64,000 nucleotides of DNA from Pipra filicauda (Eukaryota; Chordata; Aves; Passeriformes; Pipridae), in NCBI RefSeq assembly GCF_003945595.2, contig NW_024104356.1, positions 660,781-724,780 of the forward strand, in the 5' to 3' direction. This document shows positions 61,801 to 64,000 of the stretch, in pieces. The position numbers and the translations under genes are program-made. How positions within the stretch are numbered: position 1 is the first letter of the stretch; every line of letters starts with the position of its first letter. The notes beneath the pieces were generated by a model. It had not been told where the DNA came from and ran no database searches. It saw only the letters and a list, made by a program, of their open reading frames with translations.

Positions 61801-64000
61801 TTTTTCCAAAGCTGAATTTTATAGAGAAAAACTAATACAGAGAGCACAGTAATACAGAAAACATGCTGTCACTCCTCCATGCCACGGTGTGCCTTCTGCT
61901 GGAGAACGCAGAGGCTCAGAGTGGATGTGCAGAGCTCAAAGTAGTGTCCTTCCTACTCATCCAAAAACAATTGCCCTGGGAAGAGTACAATTGTAGGTCC
62001 ACGTCTGCTCTGGTCCCACGTCCATGCTGAAGGCAAAGGAGGTTATAGCTGCAACAGGCAAATTCCCAGTCCCCAGCTGCTCTTGGGGCCATGTTACTGC
62101 TCTGCTCCCCTTGTTCATGATCAGCTGCTTGGGATGTGTTATGCAGGTTCCCTTGCTTTGCACCTCATCACAACCTGATGTATTACTCAGTCCTAAAAGA
62201 GTTGGTAGATCTGCCATGTTGTTGTGGGGTTTTTCCCCCCATACAAAGCAAAACACAAAAACCTCTGTTGAAAGGCCTGTCACAGACAGGTATATTTGTT
62301 AGGGTGCTCAGAAAAGGTACTGACAAAGCAGATTTTTGCCTAATGAGGGAAAGAAAGAAGGAGAGAAAAAAAACCCTGGGGAATCCCCTTCCATTATACT
62401 TCCATTATCTTTTCCACTTGAACAAACAAAACCCGGTAACTTTTGGTACAGCATTTGGGATCTTTCTAATCAGGATGATTAAGTGCTGCCCGAAATCAAT
62501 GCAGTGTTTCGTCAATGCTCCATGTGCCAACCTTAAATGCTACAACCAAGGTGGGTATTAAGTGTGCAGTTGAATTTGGTCATGCCCTTCTCCCCGTTTT
62601 GCGAGAGCACCAGGGCAAAGACTGGTCTGTGAACACTCTGTGCATGCTAGAGAAGATGGAACATCCATGTGTTCCAGTAGAGGCTGAAAGCGAGAGAGAT
62701 TTATGGTCCCTGTTCTAGGTCCCTGATCAGGCTAGAATTCTGGAGACCTATCACTGACCAGGGCAGAACTGATTGTTGTTATATCTGGCTGCTCAAAGCT
62801 CTGTTTGTAGACAGGGAAATTAGCATCTTCAGAGATCAGTTTATCCAACCTTTCTTGCTTCGTTCCTGAAAGGCAATGAACCCTTCCAGTCCAAAAAAAA
62901 AATTCATTCTCTATTAATTGAACCCAAGCTTTCCTATGCTAAGCAACACATGCTGTATACTCTTAATTTGATTTCAAAAAAACAAATAAGCAAGCGAACA
63001 CCAGTGGATGCATATATGGACTTTATCTTACTCCTGATTGCCCAGAGCAGGAGGACTCCTTTAGCTCCATTTCCTCACGGAACAGGAGCACAACTTGAAG
63101 GTATCGAGTTCCAACCCACAGGGAGAGTTTATGAGACGGACATAAGAGCCTGAAATGCGACTCCAAGATGTGTTTTTGAGAATATTGCCACTGAAAGCCT
63201 CTCAACTGAAAATGCTTCATATAAAACCCGTCATCAGAGCAGCTAAAAGAGAATGCTGGTGTCTGAGTACGAACTGAGGAATCAGCAAATTCATCTGAAA
63301 TTCAGATGCCAGCACTGCGACACATATGGAAACAAGCCTTATCCTTTCTAATATATATGATCATGGGGATCAGGTTCCTTGCAGGACCCAGGCCTCAGAC
63401 AGACAGGGGATTTAGGCAATGGATGACCTTGAAAATGCCGCAGCATAAATCACCATGCAAACCCAGGAGGGTGGCTCTGTTTTCCCCATATGAATATTTA
63501 AAGAACACTCATTTTTTCTAAGTGATAGATGACAAGCAGGTGGCCTGAAAACTGGAAGTATTCTTGCCATTTGTTCTGGGAGATTTCTTCACAGGTTTTG
63601 CATTTACTTCTTTATCTACTTATTTATTTATTGGTGGTTTGCCATCTTATTCTCCAAGGCCAGGAGTTGGTTTTGGAAACTTTCCTGGAGAACGGCGTTC
63701 CTGTTCTGGGACTGCTTTCTAAGCCTGGTTTTGATTTTAAGCAAGCAAGATCTGATTTCCCTGCTTTGCTCCAAGCTACCTTGCAAACCACGCTTTGGAC
63801 CAGATCCTCAGTGCTTGCTCCATGGTTGGGACTGTGCTGATCTCATTAGCATGTGAGTACAGCCAGATCTGATCAGCCCAAAGGACGCAATACCTCTTCT
63901 TTGACATTATGCAGTAACAGGTGCCCAGAGAAGAATAGGCAAGTGCCAGCTAAGTGCACAGTGATGCTTTCCTGGAGTGCTCTCCCACTCTCCAGTAAGC
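58812..64000. other. Non-coding stretch
   Basis: It contains a (GGAGA)n run at 61099-61121. A minus-strand open frame of 174 codons (59240-59764) overlaps a + strand frame of 106 codons; neither shows a recognisable domain. No gene or element recognised. Confidence 0.4.
61099..61121. repeat. (GGAGA)n simple repeat
   Basis: Four to five AGAGG units in purine-rich DNA. Confidence 0.8.

Overview
The window looks like vertebrate, almost certainly avian, nuclear DNA that is mostly non-coding. The reasons are AT-leaning composition with CpG depletion outside a few islands, dinucleotide and tetranucleotide microsatellites, several CR1 LINE fragments (including a recognisable young-type 3' end near 45.6-45.8 kb), MIR-like and old palindromic repeats of the sort found in bird and turtle genomes, and a solo LTR with the terminal sequences typical of bird ERVL elements. 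I see no bacterial features, no CRISPR array, no rRNA or tRNA gene, and no long uninterrupted coding region. The longest open frames (about 180 codons) are what chance gives in 64 kb.

The one convincing gene is small, spliced and on the + strand: exons at 12439-12510, 12936-13170 and 13734-13821 (coding part), followed by a short 3' UTR with AATAAA at 13980-13985. All three exons have usable splice sites. The codon phases match across both introns (G|AA for the first junction, AG|G for the second), and the last exon keeps a dense run of CpGs. Read from the ATG at 12468, it encodes about 121 residues: a serine/proline-rich middle and a basic, leucine-rich C-terminal helix. I do not recognise the protein. 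It may be complete or the 3' end of a longer gene.

Region by region: 1-2.26 kb is unannotated non-coding DNA; 2.26-3.51 kb is a 1.24 kb solo ERVL-type LTR with a 5-bp target duplication; 4.6-4.9 kb has a TATA-like box, a well-placed 33-codon ORF and a GC-rich patch; 9.8-10.3 kb has an old CR1 3' end and a palindromic repeat; 11.9-14.0 kb holds the gene; 14-32 kb is non-coding with CR1 and MIR relics; 32.6-32.8 kb is a small CpG cluster with promoter-like layout; 34.0 and 35.4 kb carry a 61-bp near-identical direct repeat; 35.5-64 kb is non-coding with CR1 pieces (45.6, 53.7 kb), an old palindromic repeat (49.9 kb), a CpG-enriched patch (54.1-54.6 kb), a MIR relic with splice-like edges (57.7 kb) and an (ATCC)n microsatellite (58.7 kb).

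Everything outside the three-exon gene, the LTR, the CR1 pieces and the simple repeats is a weaker call, and confidences are set accordingly. Repeat-family names rest on memory of consensus sequences, not on a search.
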